Below, one piece after another: positions 27,012-36,944 of a DNA stretch of 64,000 bases. The translations under genes and the position numbers were made by a program. Each line of letters starts with the position of its first letter. Within the stretch, counting starts at the first letter, position 1. Origin of the DNA: Fischerella sp. PCC 9431. Its GTDB lineage: Bacteria > Cyanobacteriota > Cyanobacteriia > Cyanobacteriales > Nostocaceae. The DNA lies in contig NZ_KE650771.1 of NCBI RefSeq assembly GCF_000447295.1, forward strand, positions 5,725,559 to 5,789,558, read 5' to 3'. Below the pieces are notes generated by a model, which did no database searches, was not told the DNA's origin, and was given only the letters and a program-made list of their open reading frames with translations.

Positions 27012-28283
27012 CTAATCACTCCTCAAAGCAGCTATTGGATCTAACTTAGCGGCGTTACGTGCTGGTATGACTCCAGCTATTAACCCGACTGTAAACGAGA
27101 GTCCAAAGCCAGCCATGATTGATAAAGGAGAGACAACAAAAGGAAATTTGAAAATTGCAGCAGCAGCAGCAGCAATGATCACACCTCCTGCAATCCCCAC
27201 ACCTCCTCCCAAAGCAGATATAACGATCGCTTCCGTTAAAAATTGATTGAGGATAGCAGAATTAGTTGCGCCTAGTGCTTTGCGAATCCCAATTTCTCGT
27301 GTGCGTTCAACCACAGAAACGAGCATGATATTAGCAATTCCAATCCCTCCCACTAATAAAGAAATACCAGCGATCGCTACCACCATGACAGTGAATAATC
27401 CGACAACGCTAGTAAAGGTGTTGGCAATATCAGCTTGGTTGGTAATCCTAAAATCATCTGTTTGTGGTGGAAAAATGTTGTGGCGCAAACGCAGAATATT
27501 AGTAACTTGAAATTGAGCTGCTTCTAGTTGCTCCTCGTTACTAGCTTTGAGCAAAATCCCATTTACAGAAACACCGTTTAAGGCATTGTTGCCAACAAGT
27601 CTTGCTGACATACTAGTCAGAGGAATAAAAATTTGATCATCGCGATCCATTGGTCCTTGAGAACCTTTAGGTTCCATCACCCCAATTACTTCATAAGCTT
27701 CTCCCTGAATACGGATTCTTTCACCGATGGGATTAACACCTTCGCCAAATAGCGTTTTTTGAACTGTGGGGCCTAAAATAGCAACTTGCTTGGCTGTATC
27801 AAGTTCCTCTTGGTTAAAAAATCTCCCTAATTGCGGGTGAGTGTTTCTGACATCTGGATAATTTAAATCTGTGCCATAAATTGTCGTGGATGTGTTTTGT
27901 CCGGCGTAGACAACCTGGGCGCTGCGTTGTAAATAAGCAGAAACAAGTTGAGCTGATGGTGCTTGTTGAGCGATCGCTTTTGCATCTTCCCAAGTCAAAG
28001 TACTGCTAGAACCAAGCCCTTGACGAACATTTCCACTTCTAGCAGAACCAGCAAAAACTTGCAGAATATCTGTACCTAATGACTGAATTTGTTGCTCAGT
28101 AGCCTTTTGTACACCCTGACCAACAGAAGTAATAGCAATTACCGAGGAAATTCCAATAATTACACCCAGCATAGTTAATCCTGTGCGTAATTTGTTACTC
28201 CATAAAGCTTCTGTCGCCATTGACAATATTTCTGTCATTGGCAATTGATAAGCACTTTTACCCTTATTAAAAGCCTTAAACAT
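27012..28283 (-). CDS. MacB-like ABC transporter permease (FtsX family)
   Basis: A 423-residue permease with the MacB topology. One membrane helix near the N-terminus (LRTGLTMLGVIIGISSVIAITSVG) is followed by a large periplasmic domain of about 225 residues containing YGTDLNYPDVRNTHPQLGRFF. Three C-terminal helices begin near VVGLFTVMVVAIAGISLLVGGIGIANIMLVSV. The motif ERTREIGIRKALGA is the family coupling region that contacts the ATPase. It works with the ATPase at 25547 and the adaptor at 28603 to move substrates from the periplasm through an outer membrane channel. The substrate is not known. Heptamer repeats (26958-27015) abut the 3' end. Confidence 0.93.
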   Translation of the reverse strand: MFKAFNKGKSAYQLPMTEILSMATEALWSNKLRTGLTMLGVIIGISSVIAITSVGQGVQKATEQQIQSLGTDILQVFAGSARSGNVRQGLGSSSTLTWEDAKAIAQQAPSAQLVSAYLQRSAQVVYAGQNTSTTIYGTDLNYPDVRNTHPQLGRFFNQEELDTAKQVAILGPTVQKTLFGEGVNPIGERIRIQGEAYEVIGVMEPKGSQGPMDRDDQIFIPLTSMSARLVGNNALNGVSVNGILLKASNEEQLEAAQFQVTNILRLRHNIFPPQTDDFRITNQADIANTFTSVVGLFTVMVVAIAGISLLVGGIGIANIMLVSVVERTREIGIRKALGATNSAILNQFLTEAIVISALGGGVGIAGGVIIAAAAAAIFKFPFVVSPLSIMAGFGLSFTVGLIAGVIPARNAAKLDPIAALRSD

Positions 28284-28324
28284 GCTTGTTATATATAGTT
28301 AAACAAAATTAAATTTATTCGTGG

Positions 28325-28590
28325 GAACAGGGAATGGGGATCGGGGACTTATCAATTAAAAATTAAAAATTAAAAATTAAAAATTGGGAATGAGGACAAG
28401 GGGGACAAGGGAGCAGGGAGAGGTGGAGAATAACCAATGCCTGATGCCTGATGCCCGATGCCCGATGCCCGATGCCCGATGCCCCATGCCCAATGCCCAA
28501 TGCCCAATGCCCGATGCCCAATGCCCAATGCCCCATGCCCCATGCTCCATGCCCAATCCCCAATCCCCGATCCCCATTCCCCATTCCCTT
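28325..28590. repeat. Heptameric repeats: GGGGATC, AAAAATT and ATGCCCA/G types
   Basis: At least three 7-bp families follow one another in the spacer between the adaptor and permease genes: AAAAATT near 28350-28386, CAAGGGG-like, and a long run of ATGCCCG/ATGCCCA units at 28437-28560. Open frames across it (MPDARCPMP repeats) are artefacts of the 7-bp period. Confidence 0.9.
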
Positions 28591-28602
28591 TTAATCACTT
28601 CT

Positions 28603-30141
28603 CTACATCGACCGACGATTTCCACCACCACTACCACCACGCATCCCCGGAAACATTCCTCTAGGTGTTGATTGGGGTCGTGAACCTGGTGGGAAACTTA
28701 GCAATACCCTCTCATTACCTTTTAAGCCAGATTTAACTTCGGTAAAGTTATTGACAATCACACCAGTTTGGATGCGAGTAAATTTAGGTTTGTTATCAGC
28801 TCCAGCCACAAATACACCTGTAGCATTTTGTTGGCGTACCACAGCAGCAGTCGGTACAACCATCGCGTCTTGTAATTGACCGACTTGAAACTCAGTTTCT
28901 ACATTCATCCCAGACCGTAATAAATTTTGCGAGTCTGAGGTAATAGTTATTTTCACTTCAAAGCTAGTAACATTTTGCTCTACTGTGGCTTGAGCAGCAA
29001 TTTGACTAACTTTGCCCTCAAAGGTTTTACCTGGGTAAGCATCTGCTGTAATTGTGACTTTTTGACCAAGGCGGATTTGAGCAATATTAGTCTCAGCTAT
29101 ATTCGCGACAACTTGATTCGTAGAAGCCAAGGACAAAATTGAAGAAGACACTGCTGAGGAAACAGAACTGGCTGAGGTTGTAGGAGTCACAAATGCACCA
29201 GGGTCAGCATACTTTTTAGTGACAACAGCATTAAAAGGTGATTTGATAATCGTGTCATTAATTTGAGCTTGAACATTTTGCAGCGAACCACGAGCAGAAG
29301 TGACCGCAGCACGTGCGGCTTTAATATCTTCTTGGCGTGATCCTGCTTTTAATAGTGCTAAAGCCTCTTGTCTTTGCTTCACCACAGCTTGTAATTGCTG
29401 AATATCTTCGGGACGAGATCCGGCTTTTTGCAAAGCCAAAGCCTGTTGGGCTTCATTGACTTGGGCTTGGGCGCTGTCACGATCTGCACGTTTTTGATTT
29501 ACAGTTTGCAGAGAAATAGCCCCAGCAGTGTAAAGTTCCTGGTTGCGGCGTAGGTCATCATCTGCCTTACTCAAAGTAGCTTGAGCCTGTTTTAAACGTG
29601 CCTCTGCTTGGGCAATATCTTGAGTGCGATTTCCTGCTTCGGCTTTACGTAGATTTGCTAGTGCTTCATCTAGTTGGGCTTGTGATTGGCCAATATCCTG
29701 GGGACGATTACCTGCTTCTGCCTTTTGTAGATTTGCCTGGGCTTGTGCCAGTTGTCCTTGGGCTTGGATGAGTTGTCCTTGGAGATTTGAGTCATCCATG
29801 TAAGCAAGTATTTGCCCCTGTTTGACTGTGTCTCCTTCCTGAACTAAAAGTTTTTTTAGTATGCCTGAGTTTTTAGGACTGATATTAATTGATCGTTCCG
29901 GTTTCACGGTTCCATTGGCAGAAACCTTTATCGGTAAAGTCTGTCTTTCTACTGGAAGTGTTAAAGTTTTACGTCTAGCTTCCTGAGTAGGAACAACAAG
30001 TAGTTGGCGATAGACTAAGAAACTAATAGCACCTATTACTAAAAAGATGGCTAGCCACGGAAACCAATTTATTTTGACTTTTTTTTTGATATTTGGCAGC
30101 GAAGGTAAGGAATCTACAGTGTTAGATGTATTGGAAGCCAT
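28603..30141 (-). CDS. MacA-like periplasmic adaptor (HlyD family)
   Basis: About 512 residues from the start at 30141 (MASNTSN). The frame extends to 30393, but the extra 84 codons look non-coding. A membrane anchor (WFPWLAIFLVIGAISFLVY, about 24-42) leads to the lipoyl-type half (GTVKPERSINISPKNSGIL). A long alpha-helical hairpin follows, built from repeated units (KAEAGNRPQDI, KAEAGNRTQDI, KAGSRPEDI, KAGSRQEDI), then the second lipoyl half and a beta-barrel domain ending in a Gly/Arg-rich tail. Adaptors of this kind link a MacB-like inner membrane pump to a TolC-type channel. The multiplied helical units suggest a longer hairpin than in E. coli MacA. It is the first gene of the efflux operon. 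Confidence 0.92.
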   Translation of the reverse strand: MASNTSNTVDSLPSLPNIKKKVKINWFPWLAIFLVIGAISFLVYRQLLVVPTQEARRKTLTLPVERQTLPIKVSANGTVKPERSINISPKNSGILKKLLVQEGDTVKQGQILAYMDDSNLQGQLIQAQGQLAQAQANLQKAEAGNRPQDIGQSQAQLDEALANLRKAEAGNRTQDIAQAEARLKQAQATLSKADDDLRRNQELYTAGAISLQTVNQKRADRDSAQAQVNEAQQALALQKAGSRPEDIQQLQAVVKQRQEALALLKAGSRQEDIKAARAAVTSARGSLQNVQAQINDTIIKSPFNAVVTKKYADPGAFVTPTTSASSVSSAVSSSILSLASTNQVVANIAETNIAQIRLGQKVTITADAYPGKTFEGKVSQIAAQATVEQNVTSFEVKITITSDSQNLLRSGMNVETEFQVGQLQDAMVVPTAAVVRQQNATGVFVAGADNKPKFTRIQTGVIVNNFTEVKSGLKGNERVLLSFPPGSRPQSTPRGMFPGMRGGSGGGNRRSM

Positions 30142-30635
30142 TTCTATTTCTATAATTTTTTGTGTAAAAATCCGTTTCCCGTTCTCGCTTCCTTCTGAAT
30201 GTTTACTAGCAATTGGGAAACGGTTCAAGGGTAAATCAAGAAGGGAAAAGATCAAGAGTTGAGGAGTGAAGGTTTGAAATTTCAGATCTATCTTCTTTTT
30301 CCCCTTTCCTCTTATCGCTTCCCTCATTGTTTCCCCTTGCTCCGGCTTCTGCAAGAAGGATAATAAGTTTATCGTATAAATTCTTTTCAGCAATTACATG
30401 GTGCAAAGGTCACAAACTAGTACGTGACCAAAGTCATGGGTGGGCATTGGGCATTGTGTATTACTTATTCTCCCTGCTCCCTGGCTCCCTGCTCCCTGCT
30501 CCCTGCTCCCTGCTCCCTGCTCCCCGTTCCCCGTTCCCTGTTCCCTTCTTTTTGTAAACTTTTCTTACACACACACGAGCGGAGATCGTTTAAGCTATCT
30601 GAAAGATTCATTCATCGTGGCAGAGAGGCGGTAGT
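30142..30635. other. Divergent promoter region with heptamer repeats and a dyad
   Basis: The 494-bp spacer lies between the minus-strand efflux operon and the plus-strand TPR gene. It contains a 22-bp dyad at 30408-30429 and CTCCCTG heptamers at 30465-30547 (about ten units). No gene is supported, and the frames reading LLPAPCS are repeat artefacts. Confidence 0.6.
30408..30429. promoter_or_regulatory. 22-bp dyad GGTCAC...GTGACC, operator candidate
   Basis: GGTCAC (30408-30413) and GTGACC (30424-30429) are concentric with the central palindrome ACTAGT (30416-30421), so 9 of 11 pairs match. It sits upstream of both the efflux operon and the TPR gene. Its half-sites GTCAC/GTGAC recur in the larger dyad at 50329-50370. 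Confidence 0.5.
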
Positions 30636-31520
30636 GTGCCTAAACGAATTGGTTTAATTTCTCTGATTGTTGTCTGTAGTTTGTGGAGTATGCCTAAAGC
30701 TGCTCATGCACAGGCATTAGTACCCCATACATTGCAACTCGATACAGCCAAATTGGAACAGCAAGGGTTGGGTTTAGCACAAGAAGCAGCACAACTAGCG
30801 CAGTTTCAACAATACGAAATGGCTATGCCTAGAGCGCGGCTAGCGTCTCAATTAGCTCCTAAAAGTGATAAAGTTTGGTTTCTCTTAGGCGGTTTATATT
30901 TACAAACCAAAGAATTAGATCCTGCGATCGCTGCTTTAAAAAAAGCCCAGTCTCTGAATCCAAAAAATGGTGATGTTCTGTTTGCTTTGGGTTCAGCCAA
31001 TTTTCAACAAAAAAAATATGATGTTGCTGTTGACTATTTCCAGCAGGGTCTCAAGTTAAAACCCAATGATCCAGAGGGGTTATTTGATTTGGGTAATGCC
31101 TACTATATGCAACGTCGATACCCAGATGCGATCGCTCAGTATAATCAAGCTGTCTCTCAAGATAAAAAATTCTGGCCTGCAATTAACAATATTGGTTTAA
31201 TTAAGTACGAACAAGGTGATGTGGCAGGAGCTATCCAGCAATGGCAATCTGCTGTCACAATTGAAAAGCAAGCCGCAGAACCTTTATTGGCTCTAGCTGT
31301 GGCACTATACAATAAAGGCGAACGCCAAAAAGGTCTAGCGATGGGTGAAACTGCACTCCGCGTTGATGATCGATATGGTGATATAGATTTTCTCAAAGAA
31401 AATCTTTGGGGCGATCGCTTACTTGCGGATACCAAAAAATTCTTAGAATTGCCCCGTATTCAAGCAGCCTTGCAGCAGAGAGGGGAAAATACAACTCCCA
31501 CACCACAGCCGATGCAGTAG
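30636..31520 (+). CDS. Exported tetratricopeptide-repeat protein
   Basis: A 294-residue protein with a signal peptide (residues 1-25, ending AAHAQA) followed by about five TPR units. The clearest are KVWFLLGGLYLQTKELDPAIAALKKAQSLNP, DVLFALGSANFQQKKYDVAVDYFQQGLKLKP and EGLFDLGNAYYMQRRYPDAIAQYNQAV. TPR arrays bind partner proteins. The partner is unknown and the location is probably periplasm or thylakoid lumen. The start is GTG at 30636, preceded by AGAGAGG. A bidirectional terminator at 31701-31738 separates it from the convergent response regulator. Confidence 0.9.
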   Translation: MPKRIGLISLIVVCSLWSMPKAAHAQALVPHTLQLDTAKLEQQGLGLAQEAAQLAQFQQYEMAMPRARLASQLAPKSDKVWFLLGGLYLQTKELDPAIAALKKAQSLNPKNGDVLFALGSANFQQKKYDVAVDYFQQGLKLKPNDPEGLFDLGNAYYMQRRYPDAIAQYNQAVSQDKKFWPAINNIGLIKYEQGDVAGAIQQWQSAVTIEKQAAEPLLALAVALYNKGERQKGLAMGETALRVDDRYGDIDFLKENLWGDRLLADTKKFLELPRIQAALQQRGENTTPTPQPMQ

Positions 31521-31655
31521 GGATGGGGCATTGAGCATTGGGCATTGGGCATGGGGCATTGGGCATTGGGCATTGGGCATTGGGCATGGGGCAGGGGCAT
31601 TGGTCTATTCTCCCTGCTCCTTGTCCTCCTTGTCCTCCTTGTCTCCCTTGCCACT
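31520..31655. repeat. Heptameric repeats, GGGCATT then CTTGTCC types
   Basis: The 7-bp unit GGGCATT/GGGCATG repeats about ten times directly after the TPR stop codon, followed by CTCCTTGT-type units. It is one of the window-wide STRR-like blocks. Confidence 0.88.
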
Positions 31656-31700
31656 TGCTCAAAAGTACTATCTAATAGTACATATATATTAAGCATTAAA

Positions 31701-31738
31701 AAAACGGTAGCCCAACAGACTAAATGGGCGACCGTTTT
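31701..31738. terminator. Bidirectional intrinsic terminator
   Basis: AAAACGGTAGCCCA (31701-31714) and TGGGCGACCGTTTT (31725-31738) form a 14-bp stem with one mismatch and a 10-nt loop. A-rich sequence precedes it and T-rich sequence follows, so it should work on both strands. It lies between the convergent TPR and response-regulator genes. Confidence 0.8.
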
Positions 31739-31756
31739 AGTTCAAGGGGTGTATCA

Positions 31757-32161
31757 TCAAGAATTATCTTTAGGCAGCAGTGCGATGATCTGGTCAACAA
31801 AAAGTTGATGATCAACAACAGGCTTAGAGATGTAACCATCAGCACCGCTTTGCTTGAGAAAATTTTCGCGATCGCCCTCCATTGCGTGTGCTGTCACGAG
31901 AATAATCGGTAAAGTGGCAGTTTGCGGATCGGATTTTAGCAGTTGTGTAATTTTGATTCCATCAACGGATTTACCTTGGTAAACACTTCTTGAGAGAGAA
32001 ACATCCATTAAAATAATGTCTGCCTCTCCCGCTTGGGCAATTTTCATTACCTCTTCCACATTTTCGGTATGTTTTACTTCGAGTCCACCGCGTTTGGTCA
32101 AAATTTTAGAAAAAACGCGAGCATTAATCAGATCGTCTTCGACAATCAAAACAGTTTTCAT
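31757..32161 (-). CDS. Single-domain response regulator (CheY-like)
   Basis: A 134-residue receiver domain from the start at 32161 (MKTVLIVEDD). The upstream extension to 32257 translates TTTTGGA repeats. Acidic residues E8/D9/D10, the phospho-acceptor Asp53 (IILMDVSLS), the conserved Thr in LVTAHAM and the Lys in SKPV are all present. There is no output domain, so it acts through a partner protein, in the manner of CheY or DivK-like regulators. The loop after Asp53 (RSVYQGKSVDG) is slightly longer than usual. No kinase gene is adjacent. Confidence 0.92.
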   Translation of the reverse strand: MKTVLIVEDDLINARVFSKILTKRGGLEVKHTENVEEVMKIAQAGEADIILMDVSLSRSVYQGKSVDGIKITQLLKSDPQTATLPIILVTAHAMEGDRENFLKQSGADGYISKPVVDHQLFVDQIIALLPKDNS

Positions 32162-32614
32162 GAGAATTTGACTTTTAGGGGTGAGGGGATAACAGAAATT
32201 TTGGATTTTGGATTTTGGATTTTGGATTATTAAATTGGATTGGTAGTTCATCCACATTTACAGTGATTTTTTTTACCAATCTAACAATCTCCAAGCCACT
32301 TTGATGCGAGGAGTGAAGTAATTTTGAATTCTGGACGTTGGTTTTGGATTAAATCTGGCACTACTTGTACGCAAGCCATGACCCGAAAATCTAATATCTA
32401 ATATCTAAAATCAATAGTCAATCCAAAATCTAAAATCGTATGTGTCTCCTTCTGAGTAATCAATGTGTATCTCCGACATCAAGGATAATACTACTGCTTT
32501 TGATCGTATAACTATCAAGATTTTGTAATGATGAGCATTACATCCGCTATGCTGTGGTTGCTGTAATGTTCAGTAACGGCATATTTTGTGTAGTGAAAAC
32601 TTAGGAACAAACTC
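32162..32614. other. Intergenic region, 453 bp, with TTTTGGA/AATCTAA heptamers
   Basis: TTTTGGA units occur at 32195-32230, and TATCTAA/AAAATCT-type units at 32380-32440. The last 130 bp before the GyrA-like gene are free of repeats and should hold its promoter. No gene is seen. Confidence 0.55.
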
Positions 32615-35134
32615 ATGGCAAAACAGTTAAACCTTCTCTCTACGGGACAGGTCATCACCACGGCCTTGCATACCGAAATGCAACGGTCTTACCTTGAATA
32701 TGCCATGAGTGTGATAGTCGGGCGAGCATTACCAGATGTACGTGATGGTTTAAAACCAGTGCATCGACGGATTTTGTACGCGATGCATGAACTTGGTCTC
32801 ACACCTGATCGCCCTTATCGGAAATGCGCTCGTGTCGTGGGGGATGTCTTAGGTAAATACCACCCCCACGGGGATCAAGCTGTTTATGATGCTTTGGTAA
32901 GGTTGGTACAGGAATTTACCAGCCGCTATCCCTTACTGGCAGGACATGGTAACTTTGGCAGTGTAGATAATGACCCAGCAGCAGCGATGCGTTACACAGA
33001 AACGCGCCTCGCACCAATTAGCTACGAGGGAATGCTAGCCGAAATTGGTGAAGAAACGGTGGAATTTGCTGGTAACTTTGATAATTCTCAGCAAGAGCCG
33101 ACTGTGCTACCAGCGCAGTTACCGTTTTTGTTGCTTAATGGTTGTGCTGGTATTGCTGTGGGTATGGCAACAAATATTCCACCGCATAATTTAGGGGAAG
33201 TTGTAGATGGGTTAATTGCTTTAATCGATAACCCTGATTTATCGGATAACAAGTTATTTGAGTTAATTCCTGGGCCTGATTTTCCGACAGGTGGGGAAAT
33301 TGTTGGTGATACAGGAATCCGCGAAGCTTACACCACGGGTAAAGGCGGTATTGTACTGCGGGGAGTGGTGCAGATTGAGGAGGTTGTTGGCGGGCGAGGA
33401 AACAAACGGCGAACAGCAATTGTGGTGACAGAATTACCTTTTCAGGTAAACAAAGCAGGTTGGATTGAGAAAGTTGCAGACCTAGTAAATCAAGGTCGCT
33501 TGCAGGGAATTGCTGATATCCGGGATGAAAGCGATCGCCAGGGGATGCGTGTAGTCATAGAACTCAAACGCGATACCAACCCCCAAGAGCTTCTCCAGCA
33601 ACTCTATCACCAAACCGCTTTGCAAACGACTTTTGGGGCAATTTTATTAGCTTTGGTAGATGGACAACCGCGCCAGTTGTCTTTACGCCAATTGTTGCAA
33701 GAGTTTTTACATTTCCGCGAACAGACGCTTTCACGCCGCTACACTTATGAATTAAGTAAGGCGGAAAACCGTTCGCATTTGCTAGAAGGTTTATTGAAAG
33801 CCTTGTTTCGCCTTGATGATGTGATTGAGATTTTGCGACGCTCACCTGATGGTAGTACCGCAAAAATCAACTTGCAAAGTCGCTTAGATTTGACTGAGGG
33901 ACAAGCAGATGCAATTTTAGCAATGCCACTCAGACGTCTGACAAGCTTGGAACAACAGAATTTACAGAAAGAATACGAGCAGTTGCAAGAGGAAATTACA
34001 ACGTTACGAAAATTACTGGGTGATAGACGAGAATTACTCAAAAGTCTGAAAAAAGATTTACGTAGCCAGAAGCGCAAATACGGTGATGAACGTCGCACCA
34101 AAATCATCAGTGTGAGTGAGCTACCTCAAAAAGCCACGGGAACGCGGGGAGGCCGGGATAAAACGACAGAGGAAGAAAACGCCAAATATAGCATCCCAAA
34201 TCTCAAACCCGAACAACCTGTTGAAGAAGTGGTTTTAGAATTGACCCAACGGGGATATGTGCGTCGTATCCAGCCGAATGGGAAAAAATCAAAAATTGAT
34301 AATGGTATGGCTGATAATGACTTTGTCATGCAAACAGCCTTAACTGAAACAGATAAAGATTTGCTGGTACTAACTAGCAATGGCAAAGTTTATCCGGTGA
34401 AAGTGGGAGATATTCCTCCGACCACTGGGCGATCGCCACGGGGAACACCATTAATCACGTTGCTGACAAATACTGCTCAAGAAGCTTCTGAGGCTGTTGT
34501 CAGTCGCTTTTTGCTCCCGGACAAACCGGAAGATGGCGAGATGATTTTGTTGACGAAGCAAGGAAGGATTAAGCGCCTATCTTTGACAGAATTTACTAGT
34601 TTGACGCGTCGCGGCATTACTATTTTGAAGCTCAAAGACGATGATGAATTATTATTAACTCAATTCACCACAACAAGAGAACAAATCATTCTAGCTAGTT
34701 CTGGTGGACGATTGCTGCGGTTTAAAGTTAACGACGAACAGCTACCCACTATGGGTCGTACCGCAATGGGTCTACAAGCTATGCGCCTACGTCAACGAGA
34801 AACTATAGTTGGTGGTGTAACCTTTAAGACTGAAGAAAATATTTTGCTGGTAACGCAACTAGGATATGCTAAACGTCTGCCAACTAGCGCTTTGCGACTA
34901 GCTAATCGGGGTGATATTGGTACTCAAACTTTCAAATTTGCCAGTAAGACCGATTACTTAGCAGGAATGCTAATAGCCAAGTCAGGCTCTGAGGTGGCTT
35001 TAGTAACTAATCATCAAAGGGTGATGCGTCTACAAGTAGACACAGTAACAAATTTACCAAAAGATTCCACTGGTGAAAGTGTATTTCAACTCAACAGAGA
35101 TGAAAAAATTATCACTGTTGCGGAATTGGTTTAG
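32615..35134 (+). CDS. gyrA: DNA gyrase/topoisomerase IV subunit A-like protein
   Basis: An 839-residue type IIA topoisomerase A subunit, which cuts and religates DNA through a tyrosine. Catalytic Tyr127 lies in [11 protein letters not shown], and the helix-turn-helix region [16 protein letters not shown] is intact. The residue aligned with E. coli GyrA Ser83 is Gln88 (HGDQAVYD). The C-terminal domain has beta-pinwheel blades ([26 protein letters not shown]), but no GyrA box (QRRGGKG-like) is visible in the first blade. The N-terminus also differs from typical cyanobacterial GyrA. It may therefore be the second, ParC-like paralogue that many cyanobacteria carry, and the symbol is provisional. 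Its partner could be gyrB at 38699. Confidence 0.88.
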   Translation: MAKQLNLLSTGQVITTALHTEMQRSYLEYAMSVIVGRALPDVRDGLKPVHRRILYAMHELGLTPDRPYRKCARVVGDVLGKYHPHGDQAVYDALVRLVQEFTSRYPLLAGHGNFGSVDNDPAAAMRYTETRLAPISYEGMLAEIGEETVEFAGNFDNSQQEPTVLPAQLPFLLLNGCAGIAVGMATNIPPHNLGEVVDGLIALIDNPDLSDNKLFELIPGPDFPTGGEIVGDTGIREAYTTGKGGIVLRGVVQIEEVVGGRGNKRRTAIVVTELPFQVNKAGWIEKVADLVNQGRLQGIADIRDESDRQGMRVVIELKRDTNPQELLQQLYHQTALQTTFGAILLALVDGQPRQLSLRQLLQEFLHFREQTLSRRYTYELSKAENRSHLLEGLLKALFRLDDVIEILRRSPDGSTAKINLQSRLDLTEGQADAILAMPLRRLTSLEQQNLQKEYEQLQEEITTLRKLLGDRRELLKSLKKDLRSQKRKYGDERRTKIISVSELPQKATGTRGGRDKTTEEENAKYSIPNLKPEQPVEEVVLELTQRGYVRRIQPNGKKSKIDNGMADNDFVMQTALTETDKDLLVLTSNGKVYPVKVGDIPPTTGRSPRGTPLITLLTNTAQEASEAVVSRFLLPDKPEDGEMILLTKQGRIKRLSLTEFTSLTRRGITILKLKDDDELLLTQFTTTREQIILASSGGRLLRFKVNDEQLPTMGRTAMGLQAMRLRQRETIVGGVTFKTEENILLVTQLGYAKRLPTSALRLANRGDIGTQTFKFASKTDYLAGMLIAKSGSEVALVTNHQRVMRLQVDTVTNLPKDSTGESVFQLNRDEKIITVAELV

Positions 35135-35157
35135 GGTAGACCTTTTGCAGAAGTCGG

Positions 35158-35275
35158 GACGAGGAGAAAAGGGATCGGGGATTGGGGAACGGGGAACGGG
35201 GAGCAGGGAGCAGGGAGCAGGGAGAATAAGTAATACACAATGCCCCATGCCCCATGCCCAATCCCTGATCCCTAA
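35158..35275. repeat. Heptameric repeats, GGGGAAC/GGGAGCA types
   Basis: GGGGATT, GGGGAAC and GGGAGCA units followed by ATGCCCC units fill the spacer behind the GyrA-like gene. Confidence 0.85.
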
Positions 35276-35426
35276 TTATATCTTTTGAATAAGTTATTAC
35301 ATCGATAGATACTATCAGTCAATCTAATAGAAGCAATACTCATAAAAGTTGCATTTCTTAAAAGAGTTGTTATATTAGTTAACAAAGGCTAATAAACATT
35401 TATAAATTCAGTTTGGAGTGCTAGTC

Positions 35427-35606
35427 ATGCAAGATACAACAAAAATCACAGCTCCCGTAATCGAAGATCGTAACGCTTGGCGTTGGGGCTTTACTCCTCA
35501 AGCAGAGATTTGGAATGGTCGCTTGGCGATGATCGGCTTTTTAGCTGCTGCTTTGATTGAATTATTTTCTGGTCAAGGCTTTTTACACTTCTGGGGAATT
35601 CTGTAA
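35427..35606 (+). CDS. High-light-inducible protein (HLIP/SCP)
   Basis: A 59-residue single-helix protein of the chlorophyll a/b-binding family. The signature [16 protein letters not shown] (residues 26-41) carries Glu27, Asn30 and Arg32, the pigment-binding ExxNxR pattern, in one thylakoid membrane helix. HLIPs bind chlorophyll and carotenoid and protect photosystem II assembly under high light or other stress. The ATG at 35427 has GGAG 10 nt upstream. The GTG at 35418 is too close to that site. A strong terminator follows at 35659-35700, so it is probably monocistronic. Confidence 0.95.
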   Translation: MQDTTKITAPVIEDRNAWRWGFTPQAEIWNGRLAMIGFLAAALIELFSGQGFLHFWGIL

Positions 35607-35658
35607 ATTTTAAAACCAGAAGTTTTTATAGGACATCACTAAATAGATAGATAAATTA

Positions 35659-35700
35659 AAACCTGGGGTGAACTAACACTCCCAGGTTTCTTATTTTTTG
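35659..35700 (+). terminator. Intrinsic terminator of the HLIP gene
   Basis: AAACCTGGG (35659-35667) pairs with CCCAGGTTT (35681-35689) across a 13-nt loop and is followed by CTTATTTTTTG. This is a classical rho-independent terminator 53 bp after the HLIP stop. Confidence 0.88.
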
Positions 35701-35762
35701 TCATTAGTTATTGGTCAATTGTCATTGGTATAGACTAATGACCAATGATAAATGACTAATGA

Positions 35763-36944
35763 TTATCGAATATACTCTTTGAGAACGCTGTTACGGTTGG
35801 GATGGCGTAACTTACGAAGTGCTTTCGCCTCAATTTGCCGAATACGTTCGCGGGTGACATTGAAAATTTGTCCAATTTCTTCCAAAGTCTTCATCCGACC
35901 ATCATCTAAACCATAGCGCAATCGCAGAACATCGCGTTCACGAGGGCTGAGACTATCAAGAACTTTTTCTAAGTCTTCACGCAGGAGGTTCTTAGAAACT
36001 TGATCTTCTGGAGTTTCGCCGTCAGATTCAATAAAATCGCCAAGTCGGGAATCTTCTTCTTTACCAATGGGTGTTTCCAAAGAGATTGGTAGCTGGGCTG
36101 ATTTAGCAATAAATCTCAGCTTCTCAATGGTCATTTCCATTCTTGTAGCAATTTCTTCCTCAGTTGGTTTACGGCCCATTTCTTGAGAAAGCAACTTGGT
36201 AGTCTTTTTGATGCGAGAGATGGTTTCGTAGAGGTGGACAGGTAAGCGAATTGTCCGGGATTGGTCAGCGATCGCTCTGGTGATCGCCTGACGAATCCAC
36301 CATGTAGCGTATGTAGAAAACTTATAACCTTTTTCGTGGTCAAACTTTTCAGCAGCACGAATCAAACCGAGGCTACCTTCCTGGATCAAATCTTGGAAAG
36401 ACAAACCACGATTCATGTATTTCTTGGCAATTGAAACTACAAGACGCAGGTTAGATTGTACCATTTTGTCTTTCGCCCGACGACCAACGTGCAGGCGATG
36501 ACGGAATTGTGGCAAAGGTATTTGTACTGCTTCTGCCCATTCGCTGTATTGAGGTTCGCGTTCCAACTGCTGTTGTAGGCGATCGCGAACTCGCTCCAAT
36601 TCTAATAAATCTGCAATCTTACGTGCTAATTCGATTTCTTCGTCAGCCCGAAGCAGGCGAATTCGTCCTATTTCTTGCAGGTAAAGACGAATCGAATCCT
36701 CGGTATAGTGCTTTTTCTTGCTTTGTGACCGACGACGCGACTTTGCGGCTTTCCCAGACTTTGCGTCGTCCTCATCAGACTGAGGTTCTAAAAATTCTTC
36801 ATCAAGCTCGCCATCATCATTGATCAGCAAGTCCTCTTCGTCTTCCAATAAGAGTTCTTCTAACTCAAGTTCAGGCTGATTCATCTCAATTTCTAGGTCA
36901 GGCTGATAATCAATGGTATCGAGTACGTTGTTAGCCTGGTTCAT
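35763..36944 (-). CDS. sigA: Primary RNA polymerase sigma factor SigA (RpoD)
   Basis: A 393-residue group 1 sigma-70 factor. An acidic N-terminal region (Glu/Asp-rich, about 15-65) precedes region 1.2 ([16 protein letters not shown]). The full region 2 includes [38 protein letters not shown] and [17 protein letters not shown]. Region 4.2 is the helix-turn-helix [30 protein letters not shown]. Length and sequence fit the housekeeping factor that recognises most promoters, rather than a group 2 paralogue. Its upstream spacer is exceptionally long (1.75 kb), suggesting long leaders, several promoters or additional RNA genes. Confidence 0.96.
   Translation of the reverse strand: MNQANNVLDTIDYQPDLEIEMNQPELELEELLLEDEEDLLINDDGELDEEFLEPQSDEDDAKSGKAAKSRRRSQSKKKHYTEDSIRLYLQEIGRIRLLRADEEIELARKIADLLELERVRDRLQQQLEREPQYSEWAEAVQIPLPQFRHRLHVGRRAKDKMVQSNLRLVVSIAKKYMNRGLSFQDLIQEGSLGLIRAAEKFDHEKGYKFSTYATWWIRQAITRAIADQSRTIRLPVHLYETISRIKKTTKLLSQEMGRKPTEEEIATRMEMTIEKLRFIAKSAQLPISLETPIGKEEDSRLGDFIESDGETPEDQVSKNLLREDLEKVLDSLSPRERDVLRLRYGLDDGRMKTLEEIGQIFNVTRERIRQIEAKALRKLRHPNRNSVLKEYIR

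Noticed and set aside
26514-27049. Long open frames on both strands (161 and 164 codons)
   Set aside because: They are produced by the 42-bp tandem repeat, whose length is a multiple of three. No start signal or non-repeat domain is present.
28363-28671. Overlapping frames reading MPDARCPMP or GIGHWALG repeats
   Set aside because: These translate heptamer repeat DNA in different frames and have no protein-like character.
30142-30393. Upstream extension of the MacA-like frame
   Set aside because: The 84 extra codons precede the membrane anchor, lack adaptor features, and a normal start exists at 30141.
36509-36823. 104-codon frame opposite sigA
   Set aside because: It is a shadow of the conserved sigA coding frame.
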